A DNA stretch of 64,000 nt from Apodospora peruviana (taxonomy: Eukaryota; Ascomycota; Sordariomycetes; Sordariales; Lasiosphaeriaceae). Made by a program: the position numbers and the translations under genes. Positions within the stretch are counted from its first letter, which is position 1. Each line of letters begins with the position of its first letter. The stretch is from positions 6,572,001-6,636,000 of the forward strand of contig JAUEDM010000001.1 in the NCBI GenBank assembly GCA_033439685.1. The letters run 5' to 3'. Shown here piece by piece: positions 10,391-21,627 of the stretch. The notes below the pieces were generated by a model, which saw nothing but the letters and a program-made list of their open reading frames with translations, ran no database searches and was not told where the DNA came from.

Positions 10391-11728
10391 ATGAGATTGT
10401 TGAGACTCGCAACAACCGGGGCCCGGCGGCGGTCATTACCTGGAAGGTGGCTGACCACCAGGGGCCACCGGAATGGCTTCAACCGTCACCCCTTCTCCAC
10501 CTCGGCAGCGAGGACGTCTCTCATGGCCACGGCCGGCTTCACCGAAAGCCAGCTCACCGTGCGTGACGCGGTCTCGCAGCTCTGCGCCCGGTTTCCCAAC
10601 ACGTACTGGCAGGAGCACGACCAGACCGAGCAGGACCCTGCCGACTTCCACGCGGCGCTGGCCCGCGACGGCTGGCTGGGCATCGCTTTACCGGAAGCCC
10701 TCGGCGGGTCAGGGCTGGGCATCTCCGAAGCGACCATGATGATGCAGACCATCGCCGAGTCGGGGGCCGGCATGGCGGGCGCCCAGTCCATCCACGCCAA
10801 CGTCTACGCCACCCAGCCGCTGGCCAAGTTCGGCACCCCCAACCAGCTCCAGCGCACCATCCCCAACATTATCTCGGGCAAGTGGCGCGTGTGCTTCGGC
10901 GTCACGGAGCCCAACACCGGGCTCGACACTCTCCGCCTCTCTACCATCGCAACAAAACAAGCCGACGGCTCAGGCTACCGCGTCACCGGCCAAAAGATAT
11001 GGATCACCTGCGCCCAGGTCGCCGCCAAGATGATCCTGCTCGCGCGGACCACGCCGCTCCAAGAGGTCCGCAAGCCCAGCGAGGGTCTCTCGCTGTTCTG
11101 TATCGACCTCGACCGGTCCCAGCCCGGCCTGGAAATGCGCCGGATTAAAAAGATGGGCGGACGGGCCGTCGACGCGAACGAGGTCTTCTTCGACGGCTAC
11201 GCCATCCCGGCCGATTCTCTTGTCGGTGCCGAGGGCCAGGGCTTCAAGATCATCTTGCACGGCATGAACGCGGAGCGCTGCCTCCTGGCCGGCGAGGCGC
11301 TGGGACTGGGCTACGCGGCGCTGGCCAAGGCGGCCGAGTACGCGCGCAACCGCAACGTGTTCCGCCGCCCGATCGGCCAGAACCAAGGGATCGCGCACCC
11401 GCTGGCCGAGGCGTACATGCGCCTCGAGGCGGCCAAGCTCGCGACCTACCATGCTGCTAGGCTTTACGATGCCAGCAAGGCGGATGAGTCGATACGCCAG
11501 GATGAGATTGGCGTGGCGTGCAACAGCGCCAAGTATTTGGCTGCCGAGGCCGCCTTTGCGGCATGCGAGAGGGCCGTGTTGACGCACGGCGGTATGGGAT
11601 ACGCGGTCGAGTATGATGTCGAGCGGTATTTTCGCGAGTGTCTGGTTCCGCGCATCGCGCCGGTCAGTCGGGAGATGATTTTGAATTATGTGAGCGAGAA
11701 GGTGCTTAGGTTACCTCGGAGCTACTGA
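10391..11728 (+). CDS. Mitochondrial acyl-CoA dehydrogenase, base-shifted type
   Basis: Intronless gene for 445 residues. It removes two hydrogens at C2-C3 of an acyl-CoA using FAD and passes the electrons to ETF in the mitochondrial matrix. The N-terminus is a clear Arg-rich targeting peptide (MRLLRLATTGARRRSLPGRW, then FSTSAARTS). Family landmarks in order: CFGVTEPNTGLDT (FAD-binding VTEP), GQKIWITCAQVA, GMNAERCLLAGEALG, NRNVFRRPIGQNQGIAHPLAE and THGGMGYAVEYDVERYFRE. The usual catalytic Glu position (the YEG of medium-chain enzymes) reads APV here (Pro424). Glu295 in the GMNAER helix sits where isovaleryl- and long-chain-CoA dehydrogenases place the base, so activity is expected. The substrate is unknown. 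Open frame extends 35 codons upstream but the presequence supports the ATG at 10391. Confidence 0.92.
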   Translation: MRLLRLATTGARRRSLPGRWLTTRGHRNGFNRHPFSTSAARTSLMATAGFTESQLTVRDAVSQLCARFPNTYWQEHDQTEQDPADFHAALARDGWLGIALPEALGGSGLGISEATMMMQTIAESGAGMAGAQSIHANVYATQPLAKFGTPNQLQRTIPNIISGKWRVCFGVTEPNTGLDTLRLSTIATKQADGSGYRVTGQKIWITCAQVAAKMILLARTTPLQEVRKPSEGLSLFCIDLDRSQPGLEMRRIKKMGGRAVDANEVFFDGYAIPADSLVGAEGQGFKIILHGMNAERCLLAGEALGLGYAALAKAAEYARNRNVFRRPIGQNQGIAHPLAEAYMRLEAAKLATYHAARLYDASKADESIRQDEIGVACNSAKYLAAEAAFAACERAVLTHGGMGYAVEYDVERYFRECLVPRIAPVSREMILNYVSEKVLRLPRSY

Positions 11729-12249
11729 TAGAGTGAACCGAGGTAATGGGCTATGCATATAGAAGACCTTGTCCAGTAGTAAATATCTTGGGTATAGCAG
11801 AAATACAGTTAGTTGACAGGTTCCGTGGACTGAAATGAGTAAGAACTTCTTGAAATATTCCAACCTTTTTCGGCGTAAAGCACCATTCTCTACCGTATCC
11901 GGACCTATTTCTATCTTGCAATACACTCCATCCTTGAAGCGTACCGTATTATGGGTAGGCCAAGGTATAGCGAGCGCCATCGTTATTTACTTATGGTATA
12001 GTGGCACATTTGTTTCCTCTTCGTCGCCATAAGCTCAAGTTAGCACCCCTATCTAAACGTCGTACCCTAGTAACCCTTTCTCACCCAACACTAGAGTACA
12101 GCTCATAACCATCGCTCTTCTCAGTTCCCATCTGATGTTCAGTCGCTCCCCACTAGTTACCACCAGGGTTGTTGTTGGTACCACTGCCGGTAGAATGAGG
12201 AGCCTCTTCGACGCTAACATTAGGATGGGTCTCGTTGTGGTTAGAGTTC
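11729..12249. other. Intergenic region between convergent genes
   Basis: 3' flank of the acyl-CoA dehydrogenase gene facing the 3' end of the disrupted membrane-protein gene. A 65-codon frame at 11835-12032 has no recognisable family. Nothing else was identified. Confidence 0.5.
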
Positions 12250-13436
12250 CCGCCAGGAAAGAACGGCTGCGATAAAAGCGTCTGTATCTCGGACTTCGGG
12301 ACGGCCACCGATACTTGTGATAGATATGGTGTTACATAAACCCGTTGCTGAGTTGGACGGGGGGCTGGATTGCTGTTGTGGTTGCTGTGCTTCGGCGGTT
12401 GCACTAGTCGACTGACCTTCCGAGGCCGCAACTCTAGTCTCTAACTCGATGAGATGGATACGATGTGGACCTGTGGTTGTTGCTGTGCTTCCAGGCGCAC
12501 TGTAGCCGTGCTGCCCAGAGACACAAACTCTGCTGCTTGTTTCTGGGTTTGCAGACGAGTCGTGGTAGTGATGGTGGTTGCGGCTGAACTTGGACAGCAT
12601 CGACGGGGGAGAAGACAGCAGTTCCAGGCCTATATGGCGTAGAGTCGCCGGGGTGCAAATCTGGTTGGTTTGAGGGGAGCGAACGGGTCAGTCGAGGTTG
12701 CCAACAAAATTAACACAGATTGGGCGATGCTTAGGTAGTTATCCGGGTTTTGGCTACTGGCATCCAGTCCCTGGTTTCCGAGCCCTGCCTGCCCTGGCAC
12801 GAAAGACGGTGTTGTCTCCTCCCTCTCCCTCCTCCCCGTCGCGTGTCGACAACATCTGTAGATGACTACCCCGATCAGGATGATGATGACGTTTGCCGTT
12901 CCAGCCGCAATTCCTCCGATAGCTCCAGTTGATAGACCGCTATTAGGACTTGTTCCCGCGGCAGGAGTTGCAGCAGTTTGAGTAGTGGTAGCACTTGGCG
13001 GTGCAGATGTTGACAAGGCTGCGGTAGTCCTGCTGCTTGTCTCCGGGGGGCTTTGCCTGAAAGGAAAGACGTCCTCAGACCCGGGTCATCACTCAACTTG
13101 GCTGGACGAAGATGATCCAGCTCGCAGTGGCCCCCATGCGAGCCAATGCACGGGTTAAACTCGCAGCAGCCCACAAAATTTTGAATCGAGGTATTGCACG
13201 TCCGCCAGAAGTTGACGCCTTGGGGATCGTCGCAGTCCTGAACGGGGATCTTGTGTTAGCCGTCGTTGAAGGACATGGGACTCAGGTCATCGCCCGGACA
13301 CTTGCCCTCTAAAGGTGGCGGAGCACGGGTCTTTGAAGCAGCAGCCGATGATCTCAGTTGTGCTGTTCTCGCACACATAGAAGTGGGTGCCAGCGGGACA
13401 GAAAATGCCAAATGCACTGGATGGATCCCACGACAT
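12250..13436 (-). pseudogene. Disrupted Cys-rich, Ser/Thr-rich single-pass membrane protein
   Basis: Pieces of one protein follow in order on the minus strand but in changing frames. From ATG 13436 one reads MSWDPSSAFGIFCPAG, FYVCENSTTEIIGCCFKDPCS, the first CC-x(4)-C module. The frame then shifts to GKCPGDDLSPMSFNDG, meets a TAA, and continues as HKIPVQDCDD, FWRTC and NFVGCCEFNPC, the second module. A further frame change near 13052 leads into a Thr/Ser/Ala-rich stalk and a membrane helix (GAIGGIAAGTANVIIILIGVVIYRCC) with a basic stop-transfer, then low-complexity tail pieces in two frames. The architecture matches a fungal family of surface proteins with paired Cys modules, stalk and TM segment. 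I found no introns of workable length that repair the breaks, so this is a pseudogene or the assembly holds indels. The 3' limit is approximate. Confidence 0.55.
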
Positions 13437-15443
13437 GCTTGATGTTTCGTAGCTAGCTGAAATTCAGTCAACTAGAGGGAGAAAGCTGGAGTTTTCAAGT
13501 CTGCTTCCGGACGGAACAAAGTGTTGGGGCCATGATGGAGCAGAGCAGGGACAAAGGAGAGGCGGGGGTATGGACTCGAAGGCTGAAGCCCGGAGCGTGA
13601 CCATGTGAGTAGCCGCGTTTACGCGCGTTGAACCTTCCTTGTGGGACGCAAACATTAGGCTGCGATGCCAATTAATAACCTGGTGGAAGATAGGTACCTA
13701 GGTACCTGCCTTACCTTAGTTCCGGCAGTGTGACGGCAGCCGAGAGCCCCGGGCGGGGAGACAAGGTTAATGGCAATATCGTCGACATTTGAGATGAGAT
13801 GATAGAGCTCGGCTCAGCCGTCAAGTCCGCCTCGGGGCTTTGACAAACAACTGACATCAAAACACCCGCGCCACGCTCGGAAACCCGCAAGTGAGCTTTT
13901 TAGCGGTCATATTCTCGCACGTCACCAGTGGCGTTGTATTACGTACCTGGTGATCGCCGAGTCGTCTTTATGTCGTGTCAAGATCCCATGGTAATATAGT
14001 GTTATTTGGCAGCCTACCTTAGACGCCTTCGGCCTTTGCGCATGTGGCGTGCATGGGGAGCAGCAGGAGGGTTGAAGCTATGTTGAATCAATATCCCCCT
14101 CACCTGTGTAGGTTTGTTCTCACTCTCAGGTAATTAATTACCTGAGATCATGTATAGGGGAATGGATGACTGACATCAGCAGCCCCGATCGGGCTGACTG
14201 TTCATGTCGTGCTACCTATTTGCACGGCTATTTCTTCCCTATTGGGGTAGTGGTGCTGATGCATGCAAGTGTGAGTTACGCGCTTGCATGTCTACCGTCA
14301 AGTACCTTAGGTACCCTGTCCGTTCGGGCGGCCGTAGACCTGAGAATTCTGGGGCTAGTAGCGTCAACCAACAATCCCACAGGGTCTTATTCAGCAACTG
14401 CCCAGTTCGTTTCAAGATCGAAGAGAGCATGACTGTATAACAGCTTGCAAAGGAGAAATTGTCTGTGAATATTGCATCAATAAAGGGGAATTAAGGGTAA
14501 ATCGAGAGAAATTCGAGCTGTGCAAACTTTAGTGGAGGCTAATGGATGGTGATGCATGCGCGTGTACCTAGGTTTGCCTCAGATATCGAGTGCTGTCTAA
14601 GGCAGATATCTGGTCTGATCGTCACTACACTGCCAGCTATTCCGTATTCTTTTTAACAGGTTAGTACATTAGTCAACAGCCAGCCACACGGATTTGTAAA
14701 CGTTCACTACAGTCCCAGGATTGGGAAACGTTTACGGAGTAGTGACACGCGGTACATATAGGCAGACAAGAACGGATATGCACGCCCAAGTCCTCGATCG
14801 GGCGATAGTTAGCGGCGCAATAAACAAGGATGGCTGCTAATCATCTTCTTGCCACGCTCCTGCATGTCCTTTGGGACTGTTTCTGCATCAGATCATAACC
14901 CAAATTCGATTAGAGTATTGTCAGATTCTGATTCAATAATGGTGTGTGCGCGCGTGTGCGCGTGTGTGCTAATTAAATTAGTGTCCACAGATCTCGAGAA
15001 ATCAGCACTACTAGACACTAGACCGGTAGATGGCACAGTATTATTGCATGACCGGAGACCTGTCTTCTGACCCAGCCTAGACTTGGTTAAGCATTTCAAA
15101 CGTTCGAGAAAGCTCTAAATGTAGGCACATGTACCTTAGGCTTCAGGAGCAATGATTAGTTGGGACGTGTACGGTGTAGTAGCCACTTTATCTGGAAACA
15201 CCCACCCCCGGCAACTTCTGACTTGAAGGGCTTGGCACAGGTAAAGTGTGATTATTGGTAGGTAATCTGTGCAGTAGGCACCTAGGCATCGAGGTCATCT
15301 CTTGCTGGTTGCTGGTGCCTTCATCAATCATTGATACTACGGTCTCCAATTCATCTTATGATTTGAACAGCATGAAAATCATCGATGCTCGTAAACTATC
15401 TATTCATACATGCTAGATTACTTGGGTAAAATACATAGTCGTG
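13437..15443. other. Intergenic region with palindromes and a purine-pyrimidine tract
   Basis: Two kilobases without a supportable gene. It contains TACCTAGGTA at 13695-13704, TACCTTAGGTA at 14303-14313, and a 28-nt alternating GT/GC tract at 14942-14969. Open frames are short and motif-free. Confidence 0.6.
14942..14969. repeat. Alternating purine-pyrimidine (GT/GC) tract
   Basis: 28 nt of strictly alternating G/T and G/C dinucleotides, a simple repeat with Z-DNA-forming potential. Confidence 0.8.
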
Positions 15444-16971
15444 TTATACATCGTCCAACTCGCCAATCCAATGTTTGATCGTCTTGACCTGCGCCCTTAC
15501 CCTGCTCTGCCGCCGCTCCATCTGACCAAATATCGCCCCTTTCTGCCTAGATCCTCCTTGGCCCATCTGTGCGGTTGAAACCAGGTGGGCCCCCCCATGC
15601 TCGTTGTGATCTGGTGAATGGTCAAAGTCGCCTAAACTGGGATCGACTCCTCCTTGTTGGCCGTATACCCCTGAAGAGTCTGAGGAATAATCCACGCTGC
15701 CCATATCCAGCGATGCCAACTCTTTCTCCAACGTGTGAATCCAGTGGCTTATCAGATTCGTCATCAACAGGATCTGGGCTGTGTCTGTTGAAGGTTGTGT
15801 TGTAGCAGGGTATGCGGCCTGCTGCATGCCTGCTGAGATTCCGAGAAGGAAAGAGCTGCATATGTCCTCGAACGCACCCAAGAGACTTTGATGACAAGCA
15901 GATATCATGAGGCTGATGGAAGCGTCCATGGCGCTGTGTATGCCGGTTGTGAGGTCCATGGTGAAAAATGGTTGATTTGCCGTCGTCGTTCGTTCTTTAT
16001 TGTATTTTTCGACCAAGCCTACCAAAGAGCTAGCGAGGCAAAACACCTCATGGATGGCTGGCGAGGGTGGATGATACAACGGGGCTCTAGCCATTGCGGA
16101 TAGTGTGGATGAAAGGTGATAAATTCCAAGATTTATTTCGGTGAGCTGCTCGGGGTAGCTTTTGGTACAAGTGTCGTGGAAGACCCATGGTGGTTCCGTG
16201 ACTGTGCTTTCCGACGATGATGCGGGTGGAGTGGCGTTGGATTTGAGAGGAAGAAGTGGAATTGATATCGGTGGGTTTGTGGATGGCGACGAGAAAGGGA
16301 GCGTCTGGGGCGTCATGCGGGTCGAAAGGTGACCATGGTTCGGAGGTAGCCATTGCTCAAAGAGAACAGGGTGCTCCGGCAACTGAAGAGTTCCGTTGTC
16401 AAATGTGGCTGCAGTCATAGTATCCCGAAAGAGGGGGTGTGTTTGTGACTCAAGATTTGGCTGTGCGTATGGCTGATATTGGTTCCATTCAACCGTGGCT
16501 GGGTCACTGGAAGGATTCGCAGAAGCAGTAGATGGTGACGATGATGGGGACGAGGTTGGGGACACGGTTGTAGAAGATGATGAGCACCGGGATGTTCTTC
16601 GGACTCGTTTGCGGGATGGTGGTGAAGACGTGTCCCTCGGTAATCTCGGGCGACCAGATCGTTGCTGAGCTACAAGTGAGCATGGTCAACGAAGCTAGCC
16701 CAGATTGTCGAACCTGTCTGGTGAACTCACGACTGTAGATGCAAGTTGCTTTGGCCCTTTTGCATCTTGTGCACGGAAAAGGAGCAACAAAACGTCCGTT
16801 ATCGGCAGGAACTTGGGCTTCCAGGATACCTCCGGGACCGTTGATGAAGTCATGTTCGTTGGTAAAACATCGGACCTTTTGTTCGTGGCACCTATCGCAG
16901 GACTGCCGGCGGGGCATCGGAGGATCCAACATTGCAGGGAACTGAGTGTCTGGCGTTGACAGAAGCGACAT
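15444..16971 (-). CDS. Zn2Cys6 transcription factor with expanded zinc-cluster loop
   Basis: Fungal zinc-cluster regulator of 488 residues. Exons are 16971-16731 and 16669-15444, joined by a GT-AG intron. The DNA-binding domain is near the N-terminus: SCDRCHEQKVRC, then 31 residues, then CTRCKRAKATC, giving C-x2-C-x6-C-x31-C-x2-C-x6-C. The usual gap after the third Cys is about 5-12 residues; no in-frame intron explains the extra length. The cluster is followed by QQRSGRPRLPRD and a basic, Ser-rich stretch (RKRVRRTSRCSSSS), a likely linker and nuclear signal. The C-terminal region contains helical segments (for example EVFCLASSLVGLVEK and IQLLMTNLISHWIHTLEKEL-like) reminiscent of AflR-type regulators, but no named regulatory domain was recognised. 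There is no obvious biosynthetic cluster beside it; targets are unknown. The ATG at 16971 precedes MLDPPMPRRQ, an alternative start. Confidence 0.86.
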
Positions 16972-18369
16972 GTCGATTAATAATAAAATGCTTAAGAACT
17001 CGATCGAAGCAGTCGGATATATGTGACGAGGAATCCAAGATAATCCGCAGCAAGTGTATCTTTGGAAACCAGAGTCAGCCGGGAACTGCACGGACAGAGG
17101 GGTATTCAGGGGATATTCGGACGGGAGACCCTTGAATTGATATAACGACGAGCAGTCATGTGCTTACCATATGCCTGGGGTAAATTTACAATATCTGGGT
17201 GAGGAAACACAACAGCAATGAGGCGGCATTGTGTGACCTTTGATCAGTCAACTTCCGAGGAGGCCCCGAGTTTTGGTTAAGCACGAGAAGACCCAGGGTG
17301 TTGAAGGCACGCCGCCGCCACAAGACCGCGAGGAAACCATGAGGACGGACTGCCCTGGATCTCATCAGCCCTGTGGGTTTATATAGCGGGTTCTTCTAAG
17401 TGGCAACACTTACATCCTGTAGTTCATGCATCATCTGAGATCCTGAGTAGACAAGGTACCCAGCCCCACAGGGCCAGCTTCACCCGTACTTTCGAGACAC
17501 AAGTTCCCTGCTGCGCATGGGATAGAGTACGGTATGGGACCCCGGAATCTAGCCGCAGACTCCGCGGGGCCGTCTTGGTAAACATGTAACAGTATACTGG
17601 AAGCTCGTACCTAGGTAGGCACCTACTTGTCCCGTCACCATTATCGCGGCAGCCCGCGAGATTCTTGCCGTGGCGTGCAGACCCGAAGTGTGGACAGCAG
17701 CAGTGGTGGGTTCTCGTAGGTCAATGGTAATCCATACGCCCCCACGGATGAGCTGAAGAGGGGTGCTGAGGAATCATGTTGGAAATCTGGTTGACGCCAT
17801 CACATTACTTTAAGCGAACTCTCAAGATGCCAAATGCAGCATGTTTAAGGTTCTGTCGTCGAATTGAGTGGGCGATTTCCTGCAAATCAGGGGACGGGAG
17901 GCGCCGTTGGGGGCGGTCAGCTGAGTAAGAGACATGTCCGGCTTGCTAGCTACCCGTTGTGGGTATGAGGTCAAACGGATGCCTGGAGTGGTGGCTGATC
18001 TGTACGCCGAGTACCCTGGCAAGAATATGTTTATCTGATTACTAAGTACTAGACATAGTTGGCAGATCGACATCCCAGGATAGGTTTTGAAGATGAAATC
18101 GAATTAGATCTACTATACCTGGTTTATCCATGTCGATGCATCAAGCGCTGTATATATTGCTTCCATGGCGTCAATGTGGTTACATCTCCATGCAGATACA
18201 ACTACCTCCAGTCGGGTTTGGTATACGAACAAGACGTTACCATTGGCTCAATGGAAGATAAAGTGAAGATACTGCTGATTCATCTTCGTTCGTACTCTTG
18301 AAAAAGCACTCCTAATCCGCAAAAGGGTGTATGCATCAATTGGCGATCGTGACGTGGTGTGTAGGTGTG

Positions 18370-18417
<48 letters not shown>

Positions 18418-19969
18418 TTAGCTATCCCACAAGCTACAACCTAAGGTAGCTCCGATGCTACCCACCCAGTTTTCTGCAGCTGAACATATGGCGTCAGTTT
18501 CAACACAATCTTGGCTGCCTAGGTATACCTTTAGCGGGCTGTCAGGTACACATTCCCGGCTCCAGCAGCATTGATTACCTACCTTACCTAGTCTGCGGGG
18601 TGGAAAATTGGGGCCTTCATCCTGACAGACGATGAGCTCGTCGAGGTTTGGATTGCTTACCTTATGTTGCCTGCCTTATCTCAAGTGCCTACCTTATAGA
18701 TTATTGAACACAACCCCACGGTGCAACGCCCATCCATAGTCATCCATGTTACCCACGTGCCACGATGGCACGATACGCGCAGCTTTCGGTTCTTCTACAT
18801 CCACCATCAACTGGGTTTTATGCAGTACATGGCGCAACATACGCGCGGTTGTGTCAGAATCCCCTGACTCGCGGAAATAACGACATCTTTACTGATATAG
18901 GTACCTGAGGAACAACAGCTTGTTTCAGATGAGGTGCAACGTGCTAGGCTCACATCATCGATAAGATCCCATCCTGGGTGCTAACCCGAATAAGAACCGC
19001 AAGAGTGTGATGGAAGACATTCAAAAAGGACAATGTTCCGAAAGACCTTGAATCTAGACTGGTGGTAGGTTATTCAGCACACTCTCCCGCCTCGAATACG
19101 ATCTGTCATCATATGCTGTAGGATTGCGGTCTTTGTCATCATCATGAGGCTTGGTAGAGGTAACTCAAGGCTGCCAGGCACCAGTTGAGGTACTTCCGAA
19201 GGTGTTCCTGGCCACTTGAGGAAAGGAAGACGGAAATCACACAGGGCTTCAACACCTTAAACAGGCTAGCTAGGGGCTACATGCGGCTCATGCTTCTTAT
19301 CCGACACGCCTCTGTCTCGGCTCGAGTGGCGCCACAGGAGCCACAAAAGCCGAAGTGTCAGCACTGGAGGTTCAAGAATACCGATTCTCGGGCCGCTGCC
19401 TGAATCATGGAGGCACGGCTTATGAGCCTCGAAACGGCATACTCCAACACATGGCAAGACCGAAGATGGAGCCGGATAACAGTAGGTGAATACAGAAATG
19501 GGTGGTCAAGCTTGGAAAGGGGCCCGTAAAGTGAAATTCCAGCATCTGACTACCCGCCACCCAACTGGGACAAGCACTTCGCGTCTCTCCACTGGAACGG
19601 CGGCAAGGACACCTACCGGCCTTGGAAGACGCGATTCGTCCGAGATTGGGACAGGACGGAGCCGGATTGAACTCTTCCGGCAAACAATACGTCGACAGCA
19701 GCCCCAGCAAGAAAACGACTGCTAGCCACCGTCAAACTCTGGTGGTTCTGCGTATTCAACGACTCGCTCATCGGCTCAGCGATATTGGGCTTCGTGTGCA
19801 TCACCTCGGCAGGATTCTTTAATTCGTGTAGTTGCTGGGGAAGACAGCTCTTTGAGGGCGGTGGCGCGACGGTTGTGCTGAATGTTACGCAGGTGAAGAT
19901 AGAGAGATATTCAGTAGAAATATTATTCATTGCAACTAATTGCACAAGAAGTTCCTTTTCTGTGTTTCA
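16972..19969. other. Three-kilobase gene-poor region
   Basis: No gene could be supported. It includes TACCTAGGTA at 17608-17617 and the (GT)21 microsatellite at 18373-18414. Short frames around 19185-19945 on both strands lack family motifs. The part next to 16971 is the promoter of the Zn2Cys6 gene. Confidence 0.55.
18373..18414. repeat. (GT)21 microsatellite
   Basis: 42 nt of uninterrupted GT dinucleotides, preceded by imperfect GTAGGTGTGT units from about 18357. Confidence 0.95.
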
Positions 19970-21223
19970 TTACCATTTCAAACCCTGCAAATTCAAGGGG
20001 AGATGGAGCAGATGCTGTCCTGCGGCCGTGGGCTTGGGAAGCCGTCCCGCCCGGATATTCATCTGCAAAGACTGGTGAAGCAGTCTCGGCGCTCCCAAAG
20101 CAGCGTCTCGTTTATTGCGGAGCGCAACAAACTCGTCCTCTACGATGCCGTCCTTGACGTGCTTGTTCTGAATCTTGTGATCGTGGACCGTCATATAGGC
20201 CGCGGGACCGCTGCGTCCGTCTGGCGGGTAGTCGTGGCCGGTCCAGACCTTGACATGACCCGGCATAGCTAACAATTTTCGCGCCGACGCGTACAAGTTG
20301 TAGGGGCTTCCGCCGGGAAAATCGCATCGGGCTGTGCCAACGTCGGCGTGGAAAATGGAGTCGCCGCAGAAGACATTGTCTGTGAGTAAGGGCGTCAGTC
20401 AATTCGACCGGAAATTGGGTGATAATAGAAGCATGTAAGGCTGCTTACCTCCAACCTTATAGCCCAGATGGTCGGGGGTGTGACCTGGGATATGCATGGC
20501 AGTGGCTTTGAGGCTGCCGATATCGAAGACCTCGTCGTCGTCAAAGAGCTTGTCAAACACGCCTTGAACTTCCTCAGGTGGGACGCCGTATCGCTGAGAG
20601 AACAGTTCCTGAACAGTCTTGATGCGCTTTCCGGCACATATGAGCGGTCTGAATCCCTGCTGCTCGACTAGCCGTTTCTGAAGGTACGAGGCTGCAGTCA
20701 AGTGGTCTGCATGTACATGTGTTTCAAGTATCCTTTCAATCTGGTAGCCCTTCTCCTTGACGAGGGATAGCAGCGCATCTGCGGTCTGCGTCATGATCTT
20801 CTGGGTGGCCGGATCGTAATCCAAGACGGGGTCGATAATCACAGCGGCCAACGTGGACGGGTCAACAACCACATACTGCCAGGTTCCCGTTGTTCTTTCG
20901 AAGACGGCATGCACGGTGGGTTCCCCAACCCTGGCGGCGGCTTCAGTGGTGTATGAAGCTTGTCCCCGTCCCGCTTCCCATCCAGGATGTGCATTCCATG
21001 GTGATTGGCTTGGGAAGATATCACGCCGCTGACGAAGTGCCGATGGTCTATTTCGTTGCAGGGAGGCTTGATGGAAGGCTCGTGTGCTGATGGAAGGAGG
21101 ACCAGATCTCAATGGTATCGTGTTTGCAAGCAACGGCATCCGCTCCGCAACAAGTGCTGCGAAGCCGACTCCTACCTGCAATCCAGTGGTGCTTGTGGGG
21201 AGAAGTTGAAGAGCTGTACTCAT
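19970..21223 (-). CDS. Mitochondrial persulfide dioxygenase-like MBL-fold hydrolase (ETHE1/Blh group)
   Basis: Metallo-beta-lactamase-fold protein of 394 residues, predicted to oxidise glutathione persulfide to sulfite with O2 in the mitochondrial matrix. Exons are 21223-20449 and 20379-19970; the join reads GYKVGDNVFCGDS. Residues 1-70 are Arg/Ser-rich with STRAFHQAS, a likely presequence cleavage region. The domain starts with FERTTGTWQYVVVD; IDPVLDYD follows. Metal ligands are THVHADH at 168-174, the GHTPDH His and the D of GDSIFHADVG. Next comes GTARCDFPGG, typical of the bacterial Blh/SDO and ETHE1 clade, and WTGHDYPP. The C-terminal tail after residue 340 is longer than in ETHE1. The neighbour, read divergently, is sulfide:quinone oxidoreductase, which makes the persulfide substrate and strongly supports this role over a generic glyoxalase II. 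Confidence 0.9.
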
Positions 21224-21627
21224 CTTCTCAGATCTAAAACTAGTGAATACCTATCTTGTAAACAGGAAAGCAGCATGATAATATAGTTCATGATTCTCTC
21301 GGCGACTCGTGGTTTGGTCGCCGACAATATCAAAATCGGGGAATGGGGCGACTTCGGAATGAGAATCAGGTGAGATGGGTGGAGCCTTCGAGGAACAAGC
21401 CGTGGTGCCACAGCAGAGGGGATCCATGGTGGTGGTGCAATACCTTCTCCACCTTTTCGTTCTTTGCCCTCCATTGTCGGCGACCCGGGTGGACGGGATG
21501 CTGTGGGCCTGACTCAAAGAAACCAAAGAGATGGAACCACTCGATGGGAAATAAAACTCACAGACGTCCACCGGGGGCCACTTGCAGAAAGCCACCCACA
21601 GATTTGGTGATTTTGTCCCTTCTCACC
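21224..21627. promoter_or_regulatory. Shared divergent promoter, persulfide dioxygenase / SQR
   Basis: About 0.4 kb separates the two start codons and must hold both promoters and leaders. The arrangement suggests joint induction by sulfide or sulfur-amino-acid metabolism; no specific operator was identified. Confidence 0.55.

Noticed and set aside
11835..12032. 65-codon plus-strand frame with a hydrophobic C-terminal half
   Set aside because: Short, no homologue recognised, located in the 3' flank of two convergent genes.
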